A stretch of DNA of 7,833 nt. Source: Candidatus Igneacidithiobacillus taiwanensis. Its GTDB lineage: Bacteria > Pseudomonadota > Gammaproteobacteria > Acidithiobacillales > Acidithiobacillaceae. Shown here one piece after another: positions 1 through 6,356 of this stretch. How positions within the stretch are numbered: position 1 is the stretch's first letter; every line of letters starts with the position of its first letter. Position numbers and translations under genes: made by a program. The stretch is from positions 1 to 7,833 of the forward strand of contig DDOU01000047.1 of the NCBI GenBank assembly GCA_002341825.1. The letters are read 5' to 3'. The notes beneath the pieces are model-generated. The model saw only the letters and a list, made by a program, of their open reading frames with translations. It had not been told where the DNA came from and did no database searches.

Positions 1-258
1 AACCCGGTCCCCAACACCAGTGCGGCGATTGCTGCCAACACTATTTTCCCGGCCATCGTACAGAATGCGATCACCTTCGGTGCGACGCAAAAGTTGGGTA
101 TGGGTTGGAAGCTGACGGAAGCTTACATGCATGCGTTTAGTAACACCATGACTGGGGCTCCGGGATCTGCGCCTTTCGCTCTTGGAGATCCGCAGCAGGC
201 AGCCTCTTCGACTTTGGCCGAAAATTCCTACGGTCTGCAGGTTGGTTACGACTTCTAA
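1..258 (+). CDS. FadL/OmpP1-family outer-membrane transporter, 3' end
   Basis: This is an open frame from the first base to a TAA at 256-258. It gives 85 C-terminal residues; the 5' part lies outside the window. The residues alternate polar and hydrophobic in the way of beta-barrel strands, and the protein ends in a phenylalanine (Val-Gly-Tyr-Asp-Phe), the usual C-terminal signal for barrel assembly in the outer membrane. The run containing Lys-Leu-Thr-Glu-Ala-Tyr-Met-His-Ala-Phe resembles the penultimate strands of FadL/OmpP1 proteins, where 'AYMHAF' is a recurring string. Members of that family carry long-chain fatty acids or other hydrophobic compounds across the outer membrane. The substrate cannot be told from this fragment. 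Another porin-like barrel family is possible. An intrinsic terminator follows 21 bases after the stop, so this gene ends its own transcript. Confidence 0.66.
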   Translation, partial: NPVPNTSAAIAANTIFPAIVQNAITFGATQKLGMGWKLTEAYMHAFSNTMTGAPGSAPFALGDPQQAASSTLAENSYGLQVGYDF

Positions 259-279
259 TACCCCTCCTCAGGGTACCGG

Positions 280-304
280 GGGAGGCGCAAGCCTCCCTTT
301 TTTT
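280..304 (+). terminator. Intrinsic (Rho-independent) terminator
   Basis: A perfect seven-base-pair GC-rich stem (GGGAGGC at 280-286 with GCCTCCC at 291-297) closes a GCAA tetraloop of the GNRA class. Seven T residues follow directly at 298-304. It sits 21 bases after the stop of the FadL-like gene and ends that transcript. The next unit, beginning at 373, therefore probably needs its own promoter in the 68 bases between 305 and 372. I saw only weak matches to a promoter there. Confidence 0.9.
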
Positions 305-372
305 GTGCCTGCACTTGCAACGCGGGCCGGCAAGCCAGACACTAGGCGGGCGGTAGGCCAACTGAGGAGCCC

Positions 373-762
373 ATGAAGACCATTCCCATTGCCGATGTCA
401 GTACCCTCAAGAATGAACTGAACAAGTATAAGAAGGGGAAAAAGCTCGAGATTCCCCGTTTCAATCAACTTGCCCGTATGGCCTATTTGGGTAGGCTGGT
501 AATGGCACCCCTCGATCCGGAGGATCCTGCCTGCACCGCATACCTTGTTCACGTCCAGGAACTGACTGGGCTGGCTGCACATTTCATCGAGCTCGACGAA
601 GACCTGATCGATGGCATTCTCATCCTCGACGGGGAACAAGCCATGGCCATGGCTGATATCATGCAAAAAGGGGTGGAGGACCGCGCCCGATGGCATGAAG
701 AGCTGAATCAGCGCGATTTTTATTTTTCGTCCTTCTATCGCCCCAAAGACCGTAGCGAGTAA
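373..762 (+). CDS. Uncharacterised 129-residue protein
   Basis: I do not recognise this protein. It starts at ATG 373, preceded by a good but closely spaced ribosome-binding site (GAGGAG at 364-369, three bases from the start). There is no signal peptide or membrane segment, so it is probably cytoplasmic. The N-terminal 30 residues are lysine-rich and helical (a Lys-Lys-Gly-Lys-Lys run near residue 17-21). The middle (about residues 45-90) mixes short hydrophobic strands with acidic residues (Glu-Leu-Asp-Glu-Asp-Leu-Ile-Asp around 73-80). The C-terminus has a Phe-Tyr-Phe-Ser-Ser-Phe-Tyr aromatic cluster. Its TAA overlaps the ATG of the next gene by one base (TAATG at 760-764), so the two are translationally coupled and probably act together. 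That lipoate-ligase-like neighbour is the only clue to its role. Confidence 0.8.
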   Translation: MKTIPIADVSTLKNELNKYKKGKKLEIPRFNQLARMAYLGRLVMAPLDPEDPACTAYLVHVQELTGLAAHFIELDEDLIDGILILDGEQAMAMADIMQKGVEDRARWHEELNQRDFYFSSFYRPKDRSE

Positions 763-1790
763 TGCCCTTGGCGGTGCCAAGATCACAGCAGGTGCTGCGC
801 TGGCTCAACCTTGGTCACCTCTCGGCACTGGCGCTGCACCAAAGCTATCAGGCCTTGGCGGAGCTGCGGCGGGCGGAAGATCCGCCTTGGTTGCTACTTG
901 CCTCCGCCGACGCGCACCTGAGCCTCGGTGCAGCGCAGACGGCGGCCGCAGAATTGGATCGCAATGCCAAGAAAAATCTAATCGTAGTGCAGCGGCCCCT
1001 TGGCGGCGGTTTGGTCTGGATCGAGCCAGCGCATCTCAATTATTTTTTGCTGGCAACCCCAAGCTCGGTACGGCGGCGCCCGGAGGATTGGTTGGAAGTC
1101 TTGGCCCCGTCGCTCTGTGCTCTCCATGCTGCCTTTGGTCTGCATGTGGAACTGGTGGCGGAGCAAGAGCTTCGCTGTGCAGGGCAGCGGATTGGCAGCA
1201 CCGGCGCGGCAAGCTTGGGCAGCAGCGTGGTGCTGGCGGGCAGCTTTTTATTACGGGGAGATTGGATCTCCTTTTGTAATTCTGTTGCGGCACCCTCGCC
1301 AGACTTTCGGCAAGCCCTGGAGCGCGCCCTCGCGGCCTCCTTGCTCACTTGGGAGGAGGCGGGCGTGCTCGTTCCCTCCCATGCGCAGTTGGCCCATGCC
1401 TGGCGGGAGATATTACAGGCCGAGGGCTGGAAGATCGAAGTCGATGCCTTGCGGCCAGTGGAGCAGCAGGCGATTGCTGCCCAGGAGCTCGAGGCGGTGG
1501 ACTGGGAGAGCCGAGGACGGCGACGGGTGCGCGATGGCATCAAATTGCGGGCGAGCGCCTTCTTGACGCAGCGGCATTGGCCCGAGGGCTGGCTGCGTGT
1601 TTGGACGGAAGATGGTCGGTATCGCGCGGTAGACAGCAATCTCTTTCCCGCCGAGCTTTGTTGGGCGTTGACTGGAATAGAGGCGGCATCGCCAATGTTA
1701 CCGTTGTTGTTCGAGGGGTATCTGGGTACGCAAGCCGCCCTTTGGCAGCAGCGTCTGGAAACCCTCGCCGTATGGTCTGATCATCAGTAA
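762..1790 (+). CDS. Lipoate-protein ligase-like protein with degenerate active site
   Basis: A 342-residue protein starting at ATG 762 within the stop of the preceding gene. Residues about 75-100 (Arg78, Gly81-Gly83, Leu92-Asn93-Tyr94) match the 'R-R-x-G-G-G-x-V-x-H-x-x-x-x-N' block of the LplA/LipB/BPL fold, which attaches lipoate or a similar acid to a carrier lysine. The second block, Gly141-Gln142-Arg143-Ile144-Gly145-Ser146, lines up with the 'KxxGSA' motif of LplA, but the catalytic lysine position appears to hold Arg143. The usual His-Asp after the glycine triplet reads Ile87-Glu88, and the 'HG(S/T)LL' block reads Ala159-Gly-Ser-Phe-Leu-Leu. The fold assignment is therefore reasonable, but standard lipoyl-transfer chemistry is doubtful. 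The C-terminal 150 residues resemble only loosely an LplA accessory domain. It could be a non-catalytic lipoate or adenylate binder, or an octanoyl/amidotransferase variant. There is no signal peptide. Confidence 0.62.
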   Translation: MPLAVPRSQQVLRWLNLGHLSALALHQSYQALAELRRAEDPPWLLLASADAHLSLGAAQTAAAELDRNAKKNLIVVQRPLGGGLVWIEPAHLNYFLLATPSSVRRRPEDWLEVLAPSLCALHAAFGLHVELVAEQELRCAGQRIGSTGAASLGSSVVLAGSFLLRGDWISFCNSVAAPSPDFRQALERALAASLLTWEEAGVLVPSHAQLAHAWREILQAEGWKIEVDALRPVEQQAIAAQELEAVDWESRGRRRVRDGIKLRASAFLTQRHWPEGWLRVWTEDGRYRAVDSNLFPAELCWALTGIEAASPMLPLLFEGYLGTQAALWQQRLETLAVWSDHQ

Positions 1791-1803
1791 GCAGGAGAAA
1801 GGT

Positions 1804-2175
1804 ATGCCCAGCATCGAAGACCGTTTACGCAAGCGCTTGATCTGGATGAGCAGTGATGAAGCGATGCTAGCGGAGGTGAGGAAGAGCTTGCCGCCGGAAT
1901 GGTCCCTGACAGCGGCCCTTGGGGTGGAGGACTTTGACGATTGGCAAGAAATTCTCTTGCATCGTTTTCTGGTCTTGGATCTCGACGATTCGGCAGTGGA
2001 TCCGGCGGTGATCGATGAGATTCGCCGCGAGTATCAGCTCAATATACCCATTTTTTGTTATGGCGGAAGCGAGGAGCAGCGCCTAGAAGCGCGTTCGGCG
2101 CGGGCCGATCGCTTCTTTGACAAGGGAGAAATCCTGGCGCGCTTGCCGGACTTTTTGCGCCAGTTTTCTTGGTAA
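1804..2175 (+). CDS. Receiver-like (CheY-fold) protein, probably a pseudo-receiver
   Basis: A 123-residue protein with a strong ribosome-binding site (GGAGAAAGG just before ATG 1804), 13 bases after the preceding stop. The order of elements fits a stand-alone response-regulator receiver: a first strand ending Trp14-Met-Ser-Ser-Asp18-Glu19, a third strand Phe55-Leu-Val-Leu-Asp59-Leu-Asp61-Asp62 where the phosphorylated aspartate normally sits, a fourth strand Ile-Pro-Ile-Phe-Cys-Tyr near 81-86, and Ala101-Asp-Arg-Phe-Phe-Asp-Lys107 matching the 'AD-x-[FY]-x-x-K' end of receivers. The acidic pair of the first strand is only partly kept, and the Thr/Ser of the fourth strand reads Cys-Tyr-Gly-Gly. 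It may be a phosphorylation-independent interaction module. No output domain is present. As last gene of the 373-2175 unit it probably serves the same process as the two proteins before it. The family call is moderately sure; the function is unknown. Confidence 0.6.
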   Translation: MPSIEDRLRKRLIWMSSDEAMLAEVRKSLPPEWSLTAALGVEDFDDWQEILLHRFLVLDLDDSAVDPAVIDEIRREYQLNIPIFCYGGSEEQRLEARSARADRFFDKGEILARLPDFLRQFSW

Positions 2176-2180
2176 AGGTG

Positions 2181-2203
2181 CTGCCCGCCCAAGAGGCGGG
2201 CAG
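2181..2203. terminator. GC-rich hairpin between convergent genes, possible two-way terminator
   Basis: A perfect nine-base-pair inverted repeat (CTGCCCGCC at 2181-2189, GGCGGGCAG at 2195-2203) has a five-base loop. It fills the 33-base gap between the stop of the forward receiver-like gene (2175) and the stop of the reverse gene (2209). The place and stem strength suit a shared terminator. There is no T run on either side, so it is not a canonical intrinsic terminator. It could instead pause polymerase or protect 3' ends. Confidence 0.5.
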
Positions 2204-2208
2204 AGTGC

Positions 2209-2532
2209 TCAGCCGACCTTGGCGTGGGCTTCGGTATCGAGGAGCAGCTCGTGACTCTCGCTCTGATCCCCTGCGGTAACGGTCAGGGTAGCCACGCGCA
2301 CGCCGGCATCCTTGAAGGTCAGCTCGTAAGAGAACATGCCCGGGAGTTCGACGGTGCTTTCCTTGAGGGTCTTACCCTCGCAGGTGAGGCTGACCTTGGC
2401 GCTGCCGCTGCCATCGAGCACAGCCTGAATGCGGAACGGGTGACCGACGACGCGGCGATAAACCTGCGGGTCGCGATTGCGGTTGTACTGCAGGTTGTTC
2501 AGTTTCACCATCTTGACGAGTTTCTTGCTCAT
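2209..2532 (-). CDS. Uncharacterised 107-residue, probably all-beta cytoplasmic protein
   Basis: Reads leftwards from ATG at 2530-2532 to the TGA at 2209-2211. This start is preferred over a GTG ten codons upstream (2560-2562) because AAAAGGGG sits five bases before it. The N-terminus is basic (Met-Ser-Lys-Lys-Leu-Val-Lys) with no hydrophobic signal segment. From about residue 32 the chain alternates hydrophobic and polar residues (for example Lys-Val-Ser-Leu-Thr-Cys at 46-51, Phe-Ser-Tyr-Glu-Leu-Thr-Phe at 67-73, Ala-Thr-Leu-Thr-Val-Thr at 81-86), suggesting an immunoglobulin-like beta sandwich. The size and fold bring small sulfur carriers of the SoxZ kind to mind, but I see no motif to support that. 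It is convergent with the receiver-like gene and divergent from the cbbQ/cbbO-like operon, so it shares a promoter region with the latter. Confidence 0.75.
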   Translation of the reverse strand: MSKKLVKMVKLNNLQYNRNRDPQVYRRVVGHPFRIQAVLDGSGSAKVSLTCEGKTLKESTVELPGMFSYELTFKDAGVRVATLTVTAGDQSESHELLLDTEAHAKVG

Positions 2533-2537
2533 GAAAG

Positions 2538-2545
2538 CCCCTTTT
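2538..2545 (-). promoter_or_regulatory. Ribosome-binding site that sets the start of the reverse gene
   Basis: On the minus strand AAAAGGGG lies five bases before ATG 2532. The alternative GTG start at 2562 has no comparable site, so this decides for the shorter 107-residue product. Confidence 0.6.
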
Positions 2546-2556
2546 CTGCCTATAAA

Positions 2557-2569
2557 ATCCACTGTGGAT
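2557..2569. promoter_or_regulatory. Perfect 13-base palindrome in the divergent promoter region, possible operator
   Basis: ATCCACTGTGGAT is an inverted repeat with six-base arms around a central T at 2563. It lies 25 bases upstream of the reverse gene's ATG and 80 bases upstream of the forward operon's first ATG. On the minus strand a TTTTATA string, which could be a -10 element, follows it directly, so a bound dimeric regulator would sit on that promoter. This placement is seen in the sequence. Its function as an operator is inference. Confidence 0.35.
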
Positions 2570-2648
2570 ACCGATAGCTAAAACACTCGTATCCTAGACG
2601 AAGCAGAGGAAAAAGGGTAGTTTAGACGCTCAGGCGAGAGGAGTTCTC

Positions 2649-3047
2649 ATGTACGATAAGACCTTGGCGCTGGCGCGTTTGGACGAGGCGCAAGCCCAGA
2701 TCGAAGCCTTGGGGCGCCAATCCGTAGGACAAGATTTCCCCGTAAGTTTGGAACAGGGCGTGCAAATTGCCCGGCAGATTCTGCAGGTTTTGCTCACTGC
2801 TGAGCGCAAAGACTTTGCCGCCGATGCCGACCTGCTTTCCCTATGGAAGACCCTGGTCAAGGGGCAGCCGCACTGGAATACCATCCGCGATAATTGCCGC
2901 GAACTCGTCTATTACCAGAATTGCTTGGCGATGGATCGCGAGGATGCACTGCCGCCGCAGCCGGATAAGATGCTGCTACACGTCCTGCGCCATCTCTACC
3001 TGTATGCGCGCAGCCATACCGAACAGTCGTCAGAGGAGCCGTCATGA
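2649..3047 (+). CDS. Uncharacterised 132-residue helical protein, first gene of the CbbQ/CbbO-like operon
   Basis: Starts at ATG 2649 behind a strong ribosome-binding site (AGAGGAG at 2637-2643). I do not recognise the family. The protein looks almost wholly helical: an amphipathic N-terminal helix (residues about 3-25), a second one rich in Ile/Leu/Val around 32-52 (Gln-Ile-Leu-Gln-Val-Leu-Leu), a Trp66/Trp76-containing central part, an [11 protein letters not shown] stretch near 82-92 with two cysteines, and a final helix with His-Val-Leu-Arg-His-Leu-Tyr-Leu-Tyr. There is no signal peptide or membrane segment. Its TGA overlaps the ATG of the AAA+ gene in ATGA (3044-3047), so it is made together with that protein. 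An adaptor or client-recognition subunit for the ATPase is a reasonable guess, not shown by any motif. Confidence 0.8.
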   Translation: MYDKTLALARLDEAQAQIEALGRQSVGQDFPVSLEQGVQIARQILQVLLTAERKDFAADADLLSLWKTLVKGQPHWNTIRDNCRELVYYQNCLAMDREDALPPQPDKMLLHVLRHLYLYARSHTEQSSEEPS

Positions 3048-3856
3048 GTCAGCACCGCGACAACGCCTTGCGCTATGTGAGCGAGGAGCCCTTCTACCAA
3101 CCTGTGGGCAATGAGCTGGGGGTCTTTATGGCTGCCTGGGGACGGCGCCTACCGGTGATGTTGAAAGGACCAACCGGTTGCGGCAAGACCCGTTTCATTG
3201 AGCATATGGCTTGGCGCCTCAAGCGTCCGCTAGTAACCGTAGCTTGCCACGAAGATCTTACCAGTTCCGACTTGGTGGGGCGTTTTCTGATTGAAGGTGA
3301 CGAAACGGTTTGGCAAGACGGGCCACTAACCCGTGCCGTGCGGGAAGGCGCCATCTGTTACCTGGACGAAGTGGTAGAGGCGCGTACCGACACCACCGTC
3401 GTCATTCATCCTCTTACCGACCATCGTCGACATCTCCCGATCGATAAACTCGGCCAGGAAATTACCGCGCACCCGGATTTTCTCTTGGTGATTTCCTACA
3501 ACCCGGGCTACCAGACAGTGCTCAAGGATTTGAAGCCCTCGACCAAGCAGCGCTTTGTGGGGATGAATTTCAACTATCCTCCCGCAGAACTGGAAAGCCA
3601 GATCGTGATGCGGGAGTCTGGCCTCGATGCCGAGCGTTCGCGCCAGTTGGTGCAGGCGGCAGCAAAGGCGCGTAATTTGAAGGATCAAGGTCTGCAGGAA
3701 GTGACCTCTACCCGTGCCTTGGTCTATGCCGGGACTTTGATGGCGGCGGGTTTGGCTCCGCTCGAAGCAATCGAGGCGGCGATCATCAGTCCGCAAACCG
3801 ATGATCCAGAGCTAGGGGCGGCCCTCACCGAGATTTTCCAGACCTTCTTTGGCTGA
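3044..3856 (+). CDS. cbbQ: CbbQ/NorQ-type MoxR-family AAA+ ATPase
   Basis: A 270-residue single-domain AAA+ protein, the usual CbbQ/NirQ/NorQ length. It has the family's N-terminal 'FYQPVG-x-E' (residues 17-24), Walker A Gly42-Pro-Thr-Gly-Cys-Gly-Lys48-Thr49, Walker B Ile-Cys-Tyr-Leu-Asp108-Glu109 followed by the 'VVEAR' string, an Asp126-His-Arg-Arg segment carrying the likely arginine finger, sensor 1 at Asn153 in Ser-Tyr-Asn-Pro-Gly-Tyr, and sensor 2 near Arg224 in Ser-Thr-Arg. The C-terminus (Gln-Thr-Phe-Phe-Gly) is also typical. All catalytic positions look intact. Proteins of this family form hexameric rings that, with a VWA partner, remodel a target: rubisco for CbbQ/CbbO, NO reductase for NorQ/NorD. 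The size of the partner here (about 830 residues) favours the CbbQ type. No rubisco gene is in the window, so the client is open. ATG 3044 has GAGGAG upstream and overlaps the preceding stop. Confidence 0.88.
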   Translation: MSQHRDNALRYVSEEPFYQPVGNELGVFMAAWGRRLPVMLKGPTGCGKTRFIEHMAWRLKRPLVTVACHEDLTSSDLVGRFLIEGDETVWQDGPLTRAVREGAICYLDEVVEARTDTTVVIHPLTDHRRHLPIDKLGQEITAHPDFLLVISYNPGYQTVLKDLKPSTKQRFVGMNFNYPPAELESQIVMRESGLDAERSRQLVQAAAKARNLKDQGLQEVTSTRALVYAGTLMAAGLAPLEAIEAAIISPQTDDPELGAALTEIFQTFFG

Positions 3857-3863
3857 GCGCGCC

Positions 3864-6356
3864 ATGTCGGCAGCCACCGAGGAAATCCTCGAACACCTCG
3901 ATGCCGTCAGTTTTGTAGCTGGCCGGGATGCGCGCGAGGCATTGCCTGCCGTCACGCCCCTGGGGGAAGCGGCGAGCTTGCGTTATCTCGAAGCCGGGCG
4001 GGATTTGTTTTTTTATGATCGCGAGGCGGGGAAGGCGTTTTTTCACGCAACGCCGGCCTTGGTGCAGAGCTTTGGCGGGCTGGACCCTTGGTTGGAGCAG
4101 GCGCGAGTTTTCTTGACCCAGCGCGGCACCTTTCGCGCCGCCGTGGGTTTCTTTGAGCAGGCGGCCTTGGTGCGCAAGGACTATGGGCTCGAGGGCGAAA
4201 AAATCTGGTACGAGGAGGGCGCGGCTTGGGTAGGGCGCCATGTCGATAGTGCTGCAGCCTATTTTCGTATGCCCGTGGCGCGGCTGTTTGGTACTTTTTC
4301 GGCGGCAGACTTGCGTACCTTGCTCGCGCCCGCCCGCGAGCTCGCCAAAGGACGCCTTGGGCTTGCCAGTTATCTGGAGGGGGCGGTAAAGGTCCGCGCC
4401 CTGTGCGGCCTTGCTGGTGTGGAGGATTGGGCCACCCGCGGTCGCGATATTTTGGCAGCGGGGCGAATTCGTGGCGAGGCCTGGTTTCGGTTGGAGAGCG
4501 ACGAGGCGCGCGGCTTTTTACTCGAGGTGTTGCCGGGCTTCCGCACCGGCCCACACAAGCGTCTCTTTGCCCTGCTGTTACAGGCTTGGACTGGGTTGCA
4601 CCTGCCCTTTGAGGACGGCGACTGGAATGTGGAAGGGGGGCGCAGCTTTCTCGAAACCGACGGACGCAGTCTTTTTGTTCCGGCGGTGATGCCTGATCGG
4701 GAAGAGGCGATTCTCGCCTTTTATCATACCGGTGCGCATTTGGCTTTCGGCAGTTACGACGAGGCGGCCATTCGCGCGCTGTTTCGCGAAATCGGTAGCG
4801 AGCATCCACCCCTCGATGCCGACCAGCGCATCACCTGGCGCCCGCTCTTTGCGCAATTTGGTGCGGATCTGCTGCGCTTTCAACTGATTTTCGATCAGCT
4901 CGAAGACCTGCGCGTGGACCTGGCAATGGAGCGGGAGATGCCGGGCTATTTGGCGCGCCTGCTGCGTGCCGCGCGCGCGCAAACGCCGCCCCCGGGTGCT
5001 GCTGGCGCCTATTGGCGGGAAGCCTTGCAACTCACCGAAGCGGCAGCGGCAGGGCGACTTCCGCCGGCGCTCGCGGCACTCGCCAGCGAGTCGGTCGGTA
5101 TCGTCGACGCTTTCCGCCTGGCTCTCGAGCGTTACGCGAGCACGGATTTACCGCCCATCACCCTGGCGGAACGTGCCGCTGCCTTTCTTCCAGGGCATTC
5201 GCCCAATGCCGCCCGTCCGGTCTACCCGCGCAAATCGAGCCGGACCGAGGCGGTGGAGATGGATGCCGGAGGACAGCTCGGCGCGGCGGGGCACAAGGAA
5301 AAGCCGCGAGAGGCGCCGCAGCAGGCGGAGGGTAACGATCCCGACCTCGAAATCCCGCCCGAGGATATTCAGGGCACGGGTGGTCGCGTGGGGGTCGGCA
5401 TCCCCATGCCCGCCAAGGTGCACGGCAGCGGTCGCGGCGTGCAGGGCCCCAAGGGTGGTTGGCCCTACCAGGAATGGGATTATCGCCAGCAAAAATACAA
5501 GGAAAACTGGGCGCGGGTGCATGAGCGTCAATTGCGCGAGCGGGATGAGGCGAAGGCGGTGGAGATTGCCATGGAACTCGATGGCACCATGCGCCGCCTG
5601 AAAAAAGCCCTGCAGGCGCAGAAGCCCACACGCATGGCTCCCCTGCGGCGGCAGAAGGAGGGCGAAGAGCCGGATATCGACGCCGCGGTGCAATTCGTGG
5701 TCGAGCGGCGCGCCGGGCAGAGCCCCAAGGCCAATATCTATCGTCAGCGCCGTCCTTTGCAGCGCGACACGGCGGTACTGCTCCTTGCCGATCTTTCTAC
5801 CTCCATTATGGCCGAGGCGGCAGATACCGGGGTGCGCGTGGTCGATCGTCTGCGCGCAGCCATGCTGCTTTTTGGCGAAGCCCTGGTAGAAGTGGGCGAC
5901 CCGTTTGCCCTCTACGGTTTTGCCAGCAAGTATCATCAAGAAGTTCTGTTGTATCCCATCAAACGCTTCGGGGAGCGCTTTGATGGACGCGCCCGAGCTC
6001 TCTTGGGTGGGCTCAGTGGTCGCTTGGCCACGCGCATGGGGGCGGCGATTCGCCATAGCACTCGACAATTGTTGCGTAGCCCCGGGCAGCGCCGGTTGCT
6101 ACTGATTCTCTCCGACGGCCGGCCTGCCGATTATGACGACGGTGGCGACCCACGCTACCTGCAAGAAGATACCCGCATGGCGGTACGCGAGGCGCGGGAG
6201 CAGGGAGTTCATGCCTTCTGTATCAGTCTCGACCCCCGCGGGGGCGATTATCTACCCTTGGTTTTTGGACAAGGGCACTATTTGGTACTGCCGCATATCG
6301 ATCAGTTGCCGCAACGGCTCCCGGAAATCTACCTGCGCCTACGGGGGCATGGGTGA
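3864..6356 (+). CDS. cbbO: CbbO/NorD-type VWA-domain protein, partner of the AAA+ ATPase
   Basis: The large partner of the preceding ATPase. I place the start at ATG 3864, seven bases after the cbbQ stop. A TTG at 3849 would add five residues (835 in total) but would overlap cbbQ and lacks a binding site. Counting on the 835-residue form, residues 1 to about 440 are a helical region, about 450-540 is a Gly/Pro/charged linker, about 545-600 is a charged, coiled-coil-like helix, and about 640-835 is a C-terminal VWA domain. Its metal-ion site is complete: Asp648-x-Ser650-x-Ser652, Thr728, and Asp756 in Ser-Asp-Gly. In known CbbO the VWA domain grips rubisco and couples it to the CbbQ ring. In NorD it serves NO reductase. 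The length suits CbbO better than the shorter NorD. It is cytoplasmic, with no signal peptide or membrane helix. The GTGA overlap with the next gene shows translational coupling. Confidence 0.85.
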   Translation: MSAATEEILEHLDAVSFVAGRDAREALPAVTPLGEAASLRYLEAGRDLFFYDREAGKAFFHATPALVQSFGGLDPWLEQARVFLTQRGTFRAAVGFFEQAALVRKDYGLEGEKIWYEEGAAWVGRHVDSAAAYFRMPVARLFGTFSAADLRTLLAPARELAKGRLGLASYLEGAVKVRALCGLAGVEDWATRGRDILAAGRIRGEAWFRLESDEARGFLLEVLPGFRTGPHKRLFALLLQAWTGLHLPFEDGDWNVEGGRSFLETDGRSLFVPAVMPDREEAILAFYHTGAHLAFGSYDEAAIRALFREIGSEHPPLDADQRITWRPLFAQFGADLLRFQLIFDQLEDLRVDLAMEREMPGYLARLLRAARAQTPPPGAAGAYWREALQLTEAAAAGRLPPALAALASESVGIVDAFRLALERYASTDLPPITLAERAAAFLPGHSPNAARPVYPRKSSRTEAVEMDAGGQLGAAGHKEKPREAPQQAEGNDPDLEIPPEDIQGTGGRVGVGIPMPAKVHGSGRGVQGPKGGWPYQEWDYRQQKYKENWARVHERQLRERDEAKAVEIAMELDGTMRRLKKALQAQKPTRMAPLRRQKEGEEPDIDAAVQFVVERRAGQSPKANIYRQRRPLQRDTAVLLLADLSTSIMAEAADTGVRVVDRLRAAMLLFGEALVEVGDPFALYGFASKYHQEVLLYPIKRFGERFDGRARALLGGLSGRLATRMGAAIRHSTRQLLRSPGQRRLLLILSDGRPADYDDGGDPRYLQEDTRMAVREAREQGVHAFCISLDPRGGDYLPLVFGQGHYLVLPHIDQLPQRLPEIYLRLRGHG

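Noticed and set aside
315..343. Possible sigma-70 promoter (TTGCAA, 17-base spacer, GACACT)
   Set aside because: The -35 matches four of six positions and the -10 only three of six. This is too weak to call, although a promoter is expected somewhere between 305 and 372.
268..786. Reverse-strand open frame across the terminator and the 129-residue gene
   Set aside because: It runs through an intrinsic terminator and opposes a forward gene with a ribosome-binding site and translational coupling.
2209..2532. Calling the reverse small gene soxZ
   Set aside because: Size and predicted beta content fit, but no SoxZ motif or soxY neighbour is present.
2533..2562. GTG start at 2562 for the reverse small gene
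   Set aside because: It would use the strong AAAAGGGG binding site as coding sequence and run into the palindrome. ATG 2532 is correctly spaced from that site.
3849..3863. TTG start at 3849 for the CbbO-like gene
   Set aside because: It would overlap the cbbQ stop and has no purine-rich site before it. The ATG at 3864, seven bases after that stop, is more likely, though its own binding site is also weak.
3952..4809. Long reverse-strand open frame (285 codons) inside the CbbO-like gene
   Set aside because: It is rich in Arg, Pro and Ala with no domain sense, as expected for an antisense frame in GC-rich coding DNA, and the forward frame has clear family features.
5148..6068. Reverse-strand open frame of 306 codons across the linker and VWA domain
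   Set aside because: It is antisense to well-defined VWA motifs on the forward strand, with no recognisable domain and no binding site at its start.
3044..6356. Calling the pair norQ/norD
   Set aside because: The ATPase alone cannot separate the two, but the VWA partner of about 830 residues is longer than typical NorD and no norCB genes are present. The choice of CbbQ/CbbO remains a best guess.
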